Counted from the first letter of the stretch, positions 36,274 through 48,708 are shown. The stretch is 64,000 nt of DNA from Chiridota heheva (GCA_020152595.1 JAIGNY010004483.1:124001-188000), one strand, 5' to 3'. Program-made: numbers and translations. Notes: generated by a model not told the origin, from the letters alone.

Positions 36274-36611
36274 TTACAGAAATATTAGCTTGTAGCAAGC
36301 TTGCTGCACGCTTGCGACAAGCCAACAATTTTTAGCTTGCCCAAGCGTGCTGCAAGCCTGCCCAAGCATGCTGTAAGCTAGTATTTGGAACAAAATAGCT
36401 TGCGCAAGCTTGCAAAAACTATCTGCAAGCTAGCCAAATTTTCTGCAAGCTTGTGCAAGCTAACAAATATTTTGTGCTAGCTTGCGCAAGCTAATGTTTG
36501 CTTGCACAAGCCAGGAAGCTAGTATTTGTTCCAAATTTTAGCTTGCAGCACGCTTGCTGCAAGTTAATGAAATGCTAGCTTGTTGCAAGCTGCAAGCTAG
36601 AATTTCTGTAA
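36274..36611. mobile_element. Foldback element built from AGCTTG / CAAGCT words
   Basis: The ends TTACAGAAAT (36274-36283) and ATTTCTGTAA (36602-36611) are perfect 10-bp inverted repeats. Between them the hexamer AGCTTG or its complement CAAGCT occurs some twenty times, often as AGCTTGCGCAAGCT or GCAAGCTTGC. The sequence can fold on itself in many registers. It is unlike families A-D and lacks TTAA ends. There is no open frame. Confidence 0.65.
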
Positions 36612-36916
36612 GGGATGTGCTGCAGTTGTGAGGAGACATTACAAACTGAATTTTGAACTATTTCTCAAACAAACTGTCATACATAAAAATGATTATTTCA
36701 TGGATGACTAAAATGCTATTTACCAATGCATACACACAATTTTCTACAGGGATTTTGTTTGTTTTTATTTTTCAATAATATTTTGAAAGGTTATTCAACT
36801 TGTCCATGCACCTTACCTTCTTAATTTTTGTATTAATCTCACTTTATATAAATGCTGAAGCATCTGTACACAAACTTAGACATTATGCAAAATGTTATTC
36901 ACAGCTATAAGATGCA

Positions 36917-37175
<259 letters not shown>

Positions 37176-38427
37176 CCAAGGGTTGCCATACCTCGTAGAA
37201 CAAAACACCAATATATTATTCTAACGAGCCCTAACAAGCTATTCTTGAAAAGAAGTATGCGATCTCCATTCTCTCACTCTCAACTTAATCTAATTACCAG
37301 TGAGTCAGAGAGTTTAAAATTGATTCAGAACTTTTGGAGGGAAAATATGGAGAAAATTGATATTCGATCATCATCTCTCCCGCTTCTGGATGAAGTCCCT
37401 GGAGTATTTAATAGAGTTTTTGGACCCAAATAGCTCTCAAGGGTTTAAGAACCTGAGGTATCACATAACAGTGAAGGGGTTGGAGTGCTTAAGACGGTAA
37501 TGTAGTGGTTAGGCCGCTGTGAAGAGTTGTATTGATGCCTGCCCGGTCTGGATGGAAGGATGGTTAAATTTTTTAATAAAAGTATTCCCAGGTGCAAATG
37601 GAGGTTTTGAATCATTATTGCTGAGAGGACCTAAACTGTAATTGGTAGAGATAATATAAGGTTATTAACTAACCCTAAAGGAATGACAGATGAGGCTAAA
37701 ATGAGCAGAAAATAGGGTATTGTTTTAAAGACTTTTTTTTTTTTCTGGATGTGGTGAAATGCTGATTCACATCTAGTTTGAAGGAATTAGTCATCGCCTG
37801 TCTGCACAATTTAAAATATGACATTTCTCATCAAAAGGATTATTGTTACATGCCAGACATATATTTAGAGTGTGTAAGAGAAGTTCCCGGGTGATTTTGT
37901 TTTGATGAGTAAGGCTGCATAAAAATGAGCTTTAATTAGACTTTTTTTTAAACATTTTTTTTATATCAAAAATAAAACAAATATTGCTTGTTTTCTTGAA
38001 AACCGGTCATGATCATTATAGCATACTTCTTCCATATACCACTGATTTCAGTGGGAGATGTTTTTAATTACTTTAAGGCACTGTATATCCATTAATTGTT
38101 TTGAACCTCAATGAAATCACAAAGAATTACCAGGAAAGAAATTCACGCTTGGAAGGATTTTTATCAAATTATTTTAAAGAAAAACGCAGCCGTAATTTTG
38201 CATGTATATACTTGCACAGCTTGCAAACTAACATTGAATATTTTATATTGGTGAGCACGTAAGTGGCTTAACAATCCTTCAAATGTGTAACTGGTTGTAT
38301 ATATTGCACTATTTATTATATATTGATAATCAATCAATCAATGCCATTTTAGAGCACCCAAATTGTATGTGCTAAAAATGATAGGCTGAGCACAGTATGT
38401 ACTGTTGGATGTGTTGTTTGTTATTTG

Positions 38428-39007
38428 TTAAAGGAATATTTCCATGTTTGTTTGGTTTTTGTAAAATTTTATTTGAAAGAGCTTACTTTTAGAGCCAATT
38501 TGTTACAACAATCAGGTTGATATCATATTCCGTTTCAGGAGATTTTTAAAGATTTCCCAATTGCATTTTAAATTTTTTGCACAGTATGATGAATTCGTAT
38601 TTGATGATGTCATAGGGACAATTCCATTGCAAATGTTTATGTATTTCTTTGAACGTTAATTGCTTGTTTCTGTTTGATGAGAAACAATTTTCCAAAAATG
38701 ATTGAAGTAGAGTATATTTGGCAATGTATATGAATAGCTAACTTTCATCAATTTTTTTTCTAGCAGGTTTTACTAATAAAAACGGATGATAGATTTTAAT
38801 GAAATACATAAACTTTGTGGGAGAATGTGTTGCTGTGGTGTCATACTGAGCCTTTTCCTATTCGTTTATTGGCATTTTTGTGAACCTTAAATCTCCTCGT
38901 AGGAATAACATATCAACATCATTTTTGTACTAAATTGTTTCTAAAAATATTCTTTTATGAAAGGTTATGAAAAAAACTAAAACAAAAATATGGGAATATT
39001 CCTTTAA
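38428..39007. mobile_element. Family B foldback element, full copy
   Basis: TTAAAGGAATATTTCCATG begins the left arm and GGGAATATTCCTTTAA ends the right arm. The inner landmarks TTTGATGATGTCATAGGGAC and GGTGTCATACTGAGCC match the 7.9 kb copy closely. Confidence 0.78.
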
Positions 39008-39077
39008 AAACAAGGGAATATTTTTTTTAAACATCGGAATATTCCTTTAAAATTATTGGAATATTCCTTTAAAGGTG
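38990..39077 (+). repeat. Fourfold reiteration of the family B right terminus
   Basis: GGGAATATTCCTTTAA is followed by three further copies of the same end (GGGAATATTTTTTTTAAAC, GGAATATTCCTTTAAAATT, GGAATATTCCTTTAAAGG), spaced 20-25 bp apart, with no interior sequence. Confidence 0.75.
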
Positions 39078-39374
39078 ATATTTAAGAAAGATGAAACTTT
39101 GGAACAAAAAGGAAGAAAGGAAGAATTTAATTAGATAAAATTAATTTGAAAAATATTAATAATAAGTACATGAAATAAAACAAATGGCATTAGATTGGTA
39201 GCTTGAGAAATAGATATGGAAGGAAAATTGGATGAAAATGAACAAAGAACAAACATGGGAATAGGCTGTAAAGATGTGAGTGTTTGAAAAGTGTGTGATT
39301 CAATTGTTGTATTTTGTTCATAATAAAAATCAACATTGCAACTTCTTTTTAGCTCCATTTCCTATATAATGTTA

Positions 39375-39500
39375 GTTTTAAATAAGGAATAAAAGCCGGG
39401 CTGATTTTTAGGAGAGGGTTTAGGGGGCTGAGCCCCCTTGTTCTTGTTAAAAATTGACCTGATATGGGGGCACCCCCCCTTCCCCAATTTTTTTTAATTT
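39375..39500 (+). repeat. Fragment of a GGGGCTGAGCCCCC-type dispersed repeat
   Basis: GGGTTTAGGGGGCTGAGCCC resembles the GGGGTCTAGGGGTGAAGCCC block at 62945-62970. GGGGGCTGAGCCCCC is itself a short hairpin. It is only a fragment. Confidence 0.35.
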
Positions 39501-40824
39501 TATAAAATTTCTATAAAATCAAATGACTGTGATTGAAATGATAAAAAATGTTCCGAAAATCAAAGAAAATTGCCTGAAAATCAAAGATAATTGGCCCTCT
39601 TTTGTGAGTTCCCTTGGTAATTTTTTTAGAAATCAGCCCTGGATAAAAGTCACCACTCTTGCATTATATAGTAGATTTTGAGGTGTTCTTTGTATGTTAG
39701 ATGCAAGTGGCTACATAATACATAATTATTGTTATTATTGTGATTTATTAAGAGCATGAAAATCAAGACGTTGTGAACAAGAAGCAGTAGTAAAAATTGG
39801 TTAAAATGCTGTTTCGTGTGATTAAATGGAATAACCACTGATACCTTCTGTGTAATATGAAAGCATGACAAAGTTTCTAATGATCTCTAACAATTTGCTC
39901 TTTGTGCATATTCTTGCCATCATATCGTTAAAATACAAAAAGATAATGGCATGATATTTCAGATAATAAAATGTCTTTCATAATCTAGCTCTTGTGTTGA
40001 AAAGCATGAAAAAGTTGCCAAACTAATTCTTATCTTCTGCTGTAATGTTACGCTCTGTTAAAAGAAAATACTGGAATTAACCACATTACATTATGTTAAA
40101 TAATAGGAAGAAGTGGTTGATATTGTAGTGAATGTTGCCTTTGGGCACATAAATGTTGCCTCTGGGCACATGAATGTTGTATTTCAAGTATGCTGATTGG
40201 TTTGTTATGAACTGAGGTAGAATGGAACTCAAGGGAATGGGAGATAGTGCAGGGTGCTCAAAAGTAGGATGTGTGTCACTACTGCAGGTCAATTTTGCTG
40301 TGCATTGGCAGTGTAGTCTGTGGATAGGTAATGGTTTGCAGAAAAGTAGGAGAGGGCCCCCTCTTTGCTCTGCGTTGTGGCAACCCATGAAGAGTTAGAG
40401 ACTCATGAATATAAAGGAAGCAAACACCACTGCATGCAGATTTGTTTTTTTGAGTCTCCTTCATGAAGTATTTTGTTGCATGAATAATTCAAGAAAGAAT
40501 ACTCTATTCATGCAGATCAATTAGTTGAGGAAATTTGGTATTGAATTTGTCAATTTTTCTTGTCTTAAGTTTGGTCAAGTAGTATAAGCAAGATTTTCAA
40601 GGTAGGATACTTTAGCTGACTATGGTTTCTATTATCCCTTAATAGAGAAGAATTTATTTCTATCGTCCATGCACCTGTTAGAAAAAGATTGCCAATACCT
40701 GCAATACTGGTGAAGGAAGTGACTGTTACTACTTGAAGCAATTTTCCCTCACAAAAATCTGACCCCCCCAATTACGCTTTACATCTGCTTCCACACCCCT
40801 TCGCATTCACCTGGGAATTAACCA

Positions 40825-40957
40825 CTCAACTCTTTCTGTAGACCCAACTCTTCCTGTAGACCCAACTCTTCCTGTAGACCCAACTCTTCCTGTAGACCCA
40901 ACTCTTCCTGTAGACCCAACTCTTCCTGTAGACCCAACTCTTCCTGTAGACCCAACT
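40825..40957. repeat. 18-bp minisatellite CCCAACTCTTCCTGTAGA, seven units
   Basis: Six identical units (40843-40950) follow one variant. Because 18 is a multiple of three, the minus strand stays open through the array and would encode repeats of Leu-Gly-Leu-Gln-Glu-Glu in a 69-codon frame (40818-41027). No start context, splice sites or homology support a gene. Confidence 0.95.
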
Positions 40958-41543
40958 TGTTCATCATAACGCTCTCTGCATTAGCTTCTCTGTATGGAGG
41001 TGTAACCTGCAGCTTCAGCTGGATCATCTACTGAGTTTATCATAGGTCCTTGTTGAACTGTGCTTCAAATTTGTAGGTGAATTGTTCTGCTGCTCTTTTA
41101 TATTTGATTTGATTTTTTAAATCTCAAATATGGTGAACATATCCCTCCAGTCTCATGGGACTGGGGACACAATCATTCAAAATGGGTTAAATATGCTTGC
41201 CCCCTCCCATCCCCCTCCCGTGAGTAATTTCCTCCAAAATGAAAATAAGATGGCAGATATCACCACCACTTTGATAATAACCATTAATGTGAGTTACAAT
41301 GTTTGAAAAACAGCAGGTAGAAGAAAAAGAACAAGTTTGTCAGCAACTTTCGATCTGAGCCTTCAAAGGTAAGCTGAAACAATGGATGTAATTGCCTGAT
41401 TGAAATTAACATCTGTTGCTGAAAATGACATTTACACATGTCCCTCAGTATTGACCAAAAAGTACTACTTTGATCATTTAGAATTGTCGAGTAAGAATAG
41501 TTGTACTGGCAGCCATTATTTGAAAGGTGAGTGGAATTTGTAC

Positions 41544-43103
41544 TTAAAGGATTAGTTTAGTGGTCAAGCATGTCCATCTTATATGAAGGAGGACTTGAAA
41601 AGAAACAAAATGGCGAAGAAAGCATTCAAAAATATTATTCCGTTAAGGAGATATTCAAGTTTAAAGCTCTGTTTATCTTTGTAGAAATGACTGGTGTAGT
41701 AAGTCTACTATGCAGTTCGGGTAAAGGACTAAAAGGAGGGTGTTGCAATTTGATCTAATACACATCGTTTACTTAGTGACAGACGCAGATTTACACACAC
41801 ACACATGCTAGCTATTTTCAATTTGGTAAATGCATACAACTCACGACAACCAGACGACTACACAAGCACTGCACACTAGTGTGTACATGAACTGCACACT
41901 GTACGTATAGTGTCTACATGAACTGCACACTACCACCTGACTGTACGCGCTGTATATTAACCGAGTGCGTCAAGTGAGATGGGCCTACCTCAAAAGTCTT
42001 ACAGTTACAGACAGACATAAATGTTCATATAAAAAGTAATCATGTGGGTCTACTAAAGGCCTATTATTCTAACATGAGGGAGATGCAAACTGCAGTACTT
42101 ACACAAGTTACAATGCTTCGGTAACGTTTTAAATTCACACCACACAACGTTTGGTCATCACAAAACTCTAGCAAATTTACAACGAAACTACGTTTCATCA
42201 ACATTAACTTGGTTTGAATGTGTTCTCGAAAGGATACGACAGAAACAACAAGTTTTACGTGAAGAACAAATACAAAAACCAAAATGTAAAAAAAATTACA
42301 GGAAATAATCACTTCAATTCATCAATCAACTTGACTGTCGAACGTGCGACAAAATACACCACCGATGTAAGTTGTACGATCATTCTAAAGCATGGGGCGG
42401 GTCAAAGAAAGGTCAATGCATATATTTCCTTTGTTCTCAGAAACAGACCAGTGAACATAGGAAATGGTACTGGATAAAAGTTAGCTTACATGATTACCCA
42501 TAATTCCATTCGCCTCCTGCACTTCAGCAAACACAAACGAAGTTCACAAAACAGTGTGAAGTCTTAACACTACAAAGTGTATGACGGGGAAGTTGCATGA
42601 TGGGTAATGGCTGCCTCCTTGGGCAAATTAAACCTTCATTTGAGTGTTTCTAATGAGGACTAAATGCAGGGCTTCTCCCAGACTGCTAAGGAAAGTTGGT
42701 GTCTTCATCCTCTCATTCTTTACAATTGTTAATGTATTCTAAAGAAAGTTTATTTGATTTTTTCACTATTTTAATTATTTCCCTATGAACTTTCCTTAGG
42801 TGGTATGTTATTTATACCCTTCCTAGATTCAGTTTTACTACTTTTTTGACGTATCCCATGGTTTTTAGGCCACAAAATTGAAGGACAAAATATGATGGAA
42901 TTCATAACTAAGGAATCTCAGGCTATGACATCACTCACAACTAGTCTGATTTCAGTCGTTTTTGCATAAATGATATCAAACTTGAACTTGAATATGTCCT
43001 TTAGGGAATAAGATTTTTGGTATGCTTTTTTCAATAACCAATGTGTTTCTTTTGAAGTTCTTTCATATGAGATGGACTTGCTTGATGTTTGAACTAATTC
43101 TTG
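41544..43103. mobile_element. Family A foldback element split by a nested insertion
   Basis: The left arm runs from TTAAAGGATTAGTTTAGTGG to GTAGTAAGTCTACTATG (41712). The right part resumes at 42686 (CTAAGGAAAGTTGGTGTCTT) and ends near 43103 with GAACTAATTCTTGA. The flanking halves line up with the uninterrupted copies at 12.4 and 16.7 kb. Confidence 0.75.
41713..42685. mobile_element. 973-bp DNA element nested in family A
   Basis: The insertion begins CAGTTCGGGTAAAGGACT and ends with the imperfect inverted complement …AGACTG, about 12 of 18 positions matching. It is flanked by CTATG on the left and CTAAG on the right, a possible 5-bp target duplication with one difference. An inner inverted pair GATTACCCAT / ATGGGTAAT lies near its right half (42491-42609). 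There is no convincing frame. The ends recall hAT-like CAG termini, but an 8-bp duplication is not seen. Confidence 0.5.
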
Positions 43104-44487
43104 AAACAAATCTGATGTCGTTTTCTGAATTGTGTTTTATTTTGTGGGCCGTAAGAAGAACACAGACATATGGGTCATGTTGTCTCAGCTTTTCTTCTTG
43201 GAAAAGAAAAAGTGATGTTGGGAAACAAACTTAATGAAAATGTTCAAAGAACATGTTGCCATAGCAATATCCTTTTCTTTGTCACATACATCTTAATCGA
43301 GCACGAGATGTCTGCCATATAGGTTTAGGACAAACTTAACGCTCTTAAATTGAATGCTTGTAAGTCCTTTTTATTTTGATAAAGCTCATGTGTTGAAAGC
43401 ACTTTTTCAAGTGGCATGCAGATTTGGTAATTATTTTGTTTCAAGTGGAGAATCGACTTCGTAAGCTTGGACTGCGGAAAAGTAATATTTGACTGGGATT
43501 TAGAATCGTTAACTGTGTGCTTTGAATTAAAAGCATGACTGTACCCTACTTCTGTTTACAGGGGTTGTTAATGGGACACACTTACAAAAGCTAAGACTCT
43601 TCAAAATCAAACATAGGTATTATATCATACTGATTCTTTGCGGTACGTGCAGAGAGGTTATAAGAATGAGTTACACACGTATAGCATAATGTCAGTGTAC
43701 ACTCAATAATGCTATACTTATTTAGCATGAAAATAGCAGAAATTTGTTTTATTGATTTGCAGATCAGACAGAATTGATACTTTTCAAGAGTGTAGGGTTT
43801 TTCCCCCGAAACGTATAATTTAAGATTCTAGAAATTTTCAGGTTACTCTCCCAAGTTTTACTTGAAAAGGAATTGGAATTTTGAAACAACTCTTACATTT
43901 AATTCAAAATTGATCAGCTTGCGGACATTTGTTGTTTAATGTCATTTAAGTTCTCAGGGCATACCTGATGTTTGGAACGTGTATATCAACTTAACGATAC
44001 TAAGAATCTGGATATTCCATATGCAGTTTCACTTCTGTTTACAATAAAGCAGAATTGGGTTCTCGTTAAACAATACGTTTTGGCGTCACAAGAACATTTA
44101 TTAACGTCGTGAAGCCTCCTGAGGCAGAAAACATTTGGATCAAGTAAAGGAGAAGTATCTGTGTTTGAAATTGGGTTTACGAGTTAATAGGCTTTAAATT
44201 CTTACATCTGTTTCTACACCTCTATTTCAATGAAATCCAAGATCGATGGGAGCTAAAGATTACTTGCTTCCTCTGGAATCTCCTTGTGGCAGTAAAATAA
44301 GTTGCCAAGCAGTCCTTGTAAATGTCCGATGTATTTCATGTTTGACCTGTTTAAAAGAACAGTTTGCCTCTGGCAGTGAGAAGTTCAGATATCAACTCTC
44401 TTTTAAAAAGTAACTTGAAATAGATTTCAATATATGGTTGAGCTGAGGTGGTATAATGATAATCTATAACAGAGCCTTTAAAGTGTG

Positions 44488-44630
44488 GCTAACCTTGTTA
44501 AATGGGCCTCATCTCAAGTCATTTCATAAAAGTTAGTCAACAAACACTAAATTTCATGCTAACCTTGTTAAATGGGCCTCATCTCAAGTCATTTTTGAAA
44601 GTTAGTCAACAAACACTAAATTTTATAATA
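44488..44630 (+). repeat. 70-bp tandem duplication
   Basis: GCTAACCTTGTTAAATGGGC and AGTTAGTCAACAAACACTAA occur twice with a 70-bp period and small differences. It adjoins the 3' end of the retrotransposon fragment. Confidence 0.88.
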
Positions 44631-44639
44631 ATAAATAAA

Positions 44640-45125
44640 AGTTACAAAAAAAAAAATTGATATAGTTGTGTACTTATTGATAACATAACATAACAAGATT
44701 ACAGGCTAAGAAGGGTTAGTCACCCCATAAAAAGCCCAAACTAACGCCACAATAAAAAAATAAAAAATTACAAACAAAAAAATCAAAGACGCCTACAATT
44801 AGTAAATAACTTATCAATGTTAACCTCGAAATTGTGAACAGAATTGGAGTTAACTACCCACTCAGGCAAACCATTCCACTCATTTACAACTCTGTGAAAA
44901 GCTAAAACGCCGAATATCTATCCGTGAGAACTCTGGTCAACTTTAAACTGTTACCACGTTTCACATGAGGATTAGCTGAAACATGCAAGAAATAACAGGA
45001 AGTCAAAGCATTACTACCAGATAGGAACTTGAAAACCTGAATCATATCACCACATACTTTTTTCAACTCGAGCGAGGTCAAATCAAGAATTTGCAAAGAG
45101 ATTTCTTTAACGTTGGAATTCTGAG
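44640..45125 (-). pseudogene. 3' end of a non-LTR retrotransposon: reverse transcriptase C-terminus and 3' UTR
   Basis: Read on the minus strand, LTSLELKKVCGDMIQVFKFL-type sequence (45065-45005) leads to KRGNSLKLTR and then, after two single-base insertions in T-runs near 44905-44915, to FHRVVNEWNGLPEWVV and SVHNFEVNIDKLF, ending in a TGA (44783-44785). Leu-Glu-x-Arg/Lys…Gly-Asp-Met-Ile…, then Arg-Val-Val-x-x-Trp-Asn-x-Leu-Pro, is the typical tail of non-LTR polyproteins. About 140 bp of 3' UTR ends in a T/A-rich tract at 44648. The 5' truncation near 45125 fits incomplete target-primed insertion. The frameshifts make it a relic. Confidence 0.82.
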
Positions 45126-45202
45126 TAATTACGGAATAATTTGAAATGAATGTTTTTTATATTGTTATAATTCACATTAAAGAAGTGACATAAGATTGAA
45201 GT

Positions 45203-45403
45203 TTAGTATATTGATTGAGTATTATTAGCAATTTCCATGAATACTTCTGGCTCTAATAACCAGTATCCATTCCATATTGAAGATGGAAATTTATCAACTA
45301 TTTTTGATTTTGAAAAATCAGAAATGATTTGTTTTCCATGATGAAATTGATTTTTTGCCATCATTTCATATCTGCACTTTCTGCAAATTGTTTTTTCGAG
45401 CAT
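45203..45403 (-). other. Unrecognised coding-like open frame with a Cys-x2-Cys pair
   Basis: The minus-strand frame starts MLEKTICRKCRYEMMAKN and ends with EPEVFMEIANN before a stop. Its composition (Trp-rich segment SSIWNGYWLLEPEV, paired Cys, balanced charges) looks more protein-like than the AT-rich noise around it. It has no repeat structure. I see no splice acceptor of good quality at its 5' side and cannot name a family. It may be an exon of a decayed gene or a mobile-element fragment, since a retrotransposon remnant ends about 80 bp away. Confidence 0.25.
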
Positions 45404-46077
45404 TTTAAGTGTTTCTCAGCAGTAGCGTAAGTGTAGTGAGTTTTAATCTCACCATTTTGCCTTGTTGGAACTCCAATCTTGTATTATACAGATGTGATTA
45501 CCGGTGGTCTGATAACGTTGTCATCTATCTAGCGAAAATCATGCTTCACTAATAGAATAAAAGCCTGTGCCTGAAGAAGGATTCCCCAGTATTGGCAATC
45601 TTGCTCCCTCTCAAGTTAACTACCAAGTGTCAAGTCAACTATACCATGATCGCTGTACGCTTTACTGCCTTAAGGCTTAATAAGCTATTTTCTTTTCCCT
45701 TTTATTTCTCACTAGAATTATTAAAAGATTAAACTGCCGTAGTGGTTTCTAATGAATGATTCACCTTTTTCGTCATTGATTCATCCGTAGTATTTTTTCT
45801 CACTGTGAAGATAAAATTAATTAGCCAAGATGGAACAGTTGTAAAAGATCTCTAGAGCATATATGAATGAAGAATTCCCAAGTTGCGATTATATATGTGA
45901 ACAGCCTTGGCAAATATTTCCCCAGTCTTTCCCTTGATAATATTTGATGAACGTAAGTAACGTAAATCTTAGTGTGAATGTTTCGGCGCTTAAAGGTTTT
46001 CTTATCTATCAAACGAAGGAGTTCATTTACCCATTGTCAGGTTTAATATGAACATTTTTGCTCAAAGTTTTTTTTCT

Positions 46078-46335
46078 TTAAAGTATTAGTTCAGTAGTAA
46101 GACATCTCTTACTTTTTTGATAGATACGGAATAAAGACAAGCAAATGGCGAAGAAACTACTTTTTAATTCAGTAGATACAGTATCACATTTTAAATATTT
46201 GAAAATTATACTATAAAATAGTGACATCACATCTTCACTTTTACAATTTTTTAATGTTTTTTTATTTTGAATTTTAATCTTAATGTTTTAGCCATGTTCA
46301 AAAGATTTTTTTTTTTCTTTCTTAGATGGTAAAAT
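46078..46335. mobile_element. Decayed family A-like left half
   Basis: TTAAAGTATTAGTTCAGTAG begins like family A. CAAATGGCGAAGAAACTAC, ATTCAGTAGATACAGTATCA and TAGTGACATCACATC follow in the expected order, but the identity is low. Confidence 0.45.
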
Positions 46336-46419
46336 CACAGTAACATCACTTTAGACCTTGTTGTAGTTTAATTGACATATCAATTTGTGGACAGCTAGTA
46401 CTTTCAGGCCCTTTGCAAA

Positions 46420-47095
46420 ATATGCTTTGAGGCCCATTGCAAAATATGCTTTGAGGTCCATTGCAAAAAGTGCTTTGAGGCCCACTGCAAAAAGTGCTCA
46501 GAGGCCCATTGCAAAAAGTGCTTTGAGGCCCATTGCAAAAAGTGCTTTGAGGCCCATTGCAAAAAGTGCTTTGAGGCCCATTGCAAAAAGTGCTTTGAGG
46601 CCCATTGCAAAAAGTGCTTTGAGGCCCATTGCAAAAGTGCTTTGTGGCCCATTGCAAAAAGTGCTTTGATGCCCATTGCAAAAAGTGCTTTGAGGCCCAT
46701 TGCAAAAAGTGCTTTGAGGCCCATTGAAAAAGTGCTTTGAGGCCCATTGCATAGGTGCTTTGAGGCCCATTGCAAAAAGTGCTTGAGGCCCATTGCAAAA
46801 GTGCTTTGAGGCCCATTGCATAGGTGCTTTAAGACCCATTGCAAAAAGTGCTTTGAAGCCCATTGCAAAAAGTGCTTTGGTTCCCATTGCAAAAAGTGCT
46901 TTAATGCCCATTGCAAAAAGTGCTTTGAAGCCCATTGCAAAAAGTGCTTTGATGCCTATTGCAAAAAGTGCTTTGAAGCCCATTGCAAAAAGTGCTTTGA
47001 TGCCCCATTGCAAAAAGTGCTTTGAAGCCCATTGCAAAAAGTGCTTTGATGCCCATTGCAAAAGGAAAAAGTCCTTGGAGGCTCATTGCAAAAAG
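46420..47095. repeat. 24-bp minisatellite GCCCATTGCAAAAAGTGC, about 28 units
   Basis: Each unit is about 24 bp: GAGGCCCATTGCAAAAAGTG plus CTTT. The central block is nearly uniform. The right third carries alternating GAAG/GATG variants, a higher-order pattern of about 48 bp (for example 46915-47045). Because 24 is a multiple of three, long frames open on both strands. They are artefacts of the array. Confidence 0.96.
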
Positions 47096-47268
47096 TATTT
47101 TTTAAATTGTATGCTTATGATTTTATCCTTTAATTCATTGCTTCAAAGTCCTTGGTAATGAATGGTATCTACTCATAGGAGTGCCTTCCAGGTTTTGCAG
47201 TTCATACCATGTTTTGTCTTGGTATTAATTTTTAATCTTTGCTTTCCTCCCCTGTTACATTATCTAAT

Positions 47269-47426
47269 TTAAAGGCCATCTATCGTGTGGTGGCGTACAT
47301 TTCATTCCAAAACGATACTGATTGGACTCAATTTAAGTGTACATTGTACCATTGTGTTTCGACCAATCAAAACACAAGAATCAAAATTTATTTTCTCCGC
47401 ATAATAGAGATGAAGCTGTCCTTTAA
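47269..47426. mobile_element. Possible small TTAAAGG-ended element
   Basis: TTAAAGGCCATCTATC on the left and the inverted GCTGTCCTTTAA on the right give weak inverted ends with TTAA, resembling families A-C in the first 7 bp only. Confidence 0.3.
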
Positions 47427-48427
47427 TATTCCCAGTCTACTACTGATCTGGTTTAAGTTGACTTAATCTACACACATCATAAAACTTTTCCAAGTGGCCT
47501 TTTTTGTGGTAATAATATTATGATGATTTCATGATGTTCAATGATTAATGAGACCACTTAGAATCCAAAAAAGAAGACTTTATACATATATATTTTTTAT
47601 CTCACATCATTAATGAGCAATGCAATGCAATTCATGATTGATTTTTGTGCGCATTGCCGTCATAATCATCCCGTCTCCGATTTCCTCTTGCATTTTTTAC
47701 ATGGACACAATCCGACTGGAGAGAATGTGATCATGATTCACCAGCGCTTGATGATATTTCTATATGAAGGACTTGGAACCATAAAGAACATAGAGTATCA
47801 TATCGAGTAATCAGATTATGGATATGTTAGCCAGAGGCCTGGCAGAAACAAATGTCAACAAAATGTGAATCATAGATGTAATTGATTTTTCTTCAGCTCA
47901 GGAGTCAAACACGATCCGGGTTCGATAGCTTGTTAGAATTATTATACTGCCTCAGTGCATGCTTTCTGGTTGGTTTTCCAGTGAGTTTCTTAGTAAAAAG
48001 TGACCTCACCTTATAACCACCTAACCTCTCATAGAATTAACCCATTTCAAACATGGTAGAATGAAATTCAAGCTGTGCGAGTCAAAAGGTGTGATACACC
48101 GAATGTAAATTCTCACCACCTCTGATGTGAAGTACATGGAATTCAAAATACATGCATAAATTGCTTTCGATCCTGGCTTTTAAAGTAGATTGTAAATTTT
48201 CTAATTATGAGAAAGATCAACTTGTTCCAGATTTTTTATACTTGATTGGAAATTAAAGAATATAAAGCTTTGGTAGTGGTAGAATATGCTCAGAGCAGGA
48301 ATATTCATGAGGCTCTATGTTGAGTAGATAAACTTTGCTGGTTTACTTTCTATCACAAAGAGGCTGAAATGCTGAGTAGAACAGTATGTATATTTGGAAA
48401 ATACACTAGCATATTCAGGTTTGGGGT

Positions 48428-48708
48428 TGATCAAAGTATTTTGCTATTTCGGTTGATTAAAGTATTTTGCTATTTTGGTTGATCAAAGTATTTTGCTATT
48501 TCGGTTGATCAAAGTATTTTGCTATTTCTCTTGATCAAAGTATTTTGCTATTTCTGTTGATCAAAGTATTTTGCTATTTCTGTTGGTCGAAGTATTTTGC
48601 TATTTCGGTTGATCAAAGTATTTTGCTATTTCGGTTGATCAAAGTATTTTGCTATTTTGGTTGATCAAAGTATTTTGCTATTTCGGTTGATCAAAGTATT
48701 TTTCTATT
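48428..48708 (+). repeat. 26-bp minisatellite GATCAAAGTATTTTGCTATT
   Basis: About eleven units, varying mainly at the TTTCGGTT / TTTTGGTT / TTTCTGTT join. Confidence 0.95.

Noticed and set aside
37490-37560. tRNA box A-like GGTAATGTAGTGGTTAGG
   Set aside because: No box B at a suitable distance, no tRNA fold and no target duplication.
40818-41027. Frame with Leu-Gly-Leu-Gln-Glu-Glu repeats
   Set aside because: It is produced by an 18-bp minisatellite, with no evidence of expression, splice sites or homology.
46346-47158. Several 90-187-codon frames on both strands
   Set aside because: The 24-bp period is a multiple of three, so all registers stay open. The peptides are pure repeats.
47239-47466. 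Ig-like looking YHCVSTNQNT in a + strand frame
   Set aside because: It first resembled the missing second half of Ig2, but it lacks the Gly-x-Leu-x-Ile strand, the Asp-x-Gly before the Tyr and suitable splice sites, and it lies between possible TTAA inverted ends.
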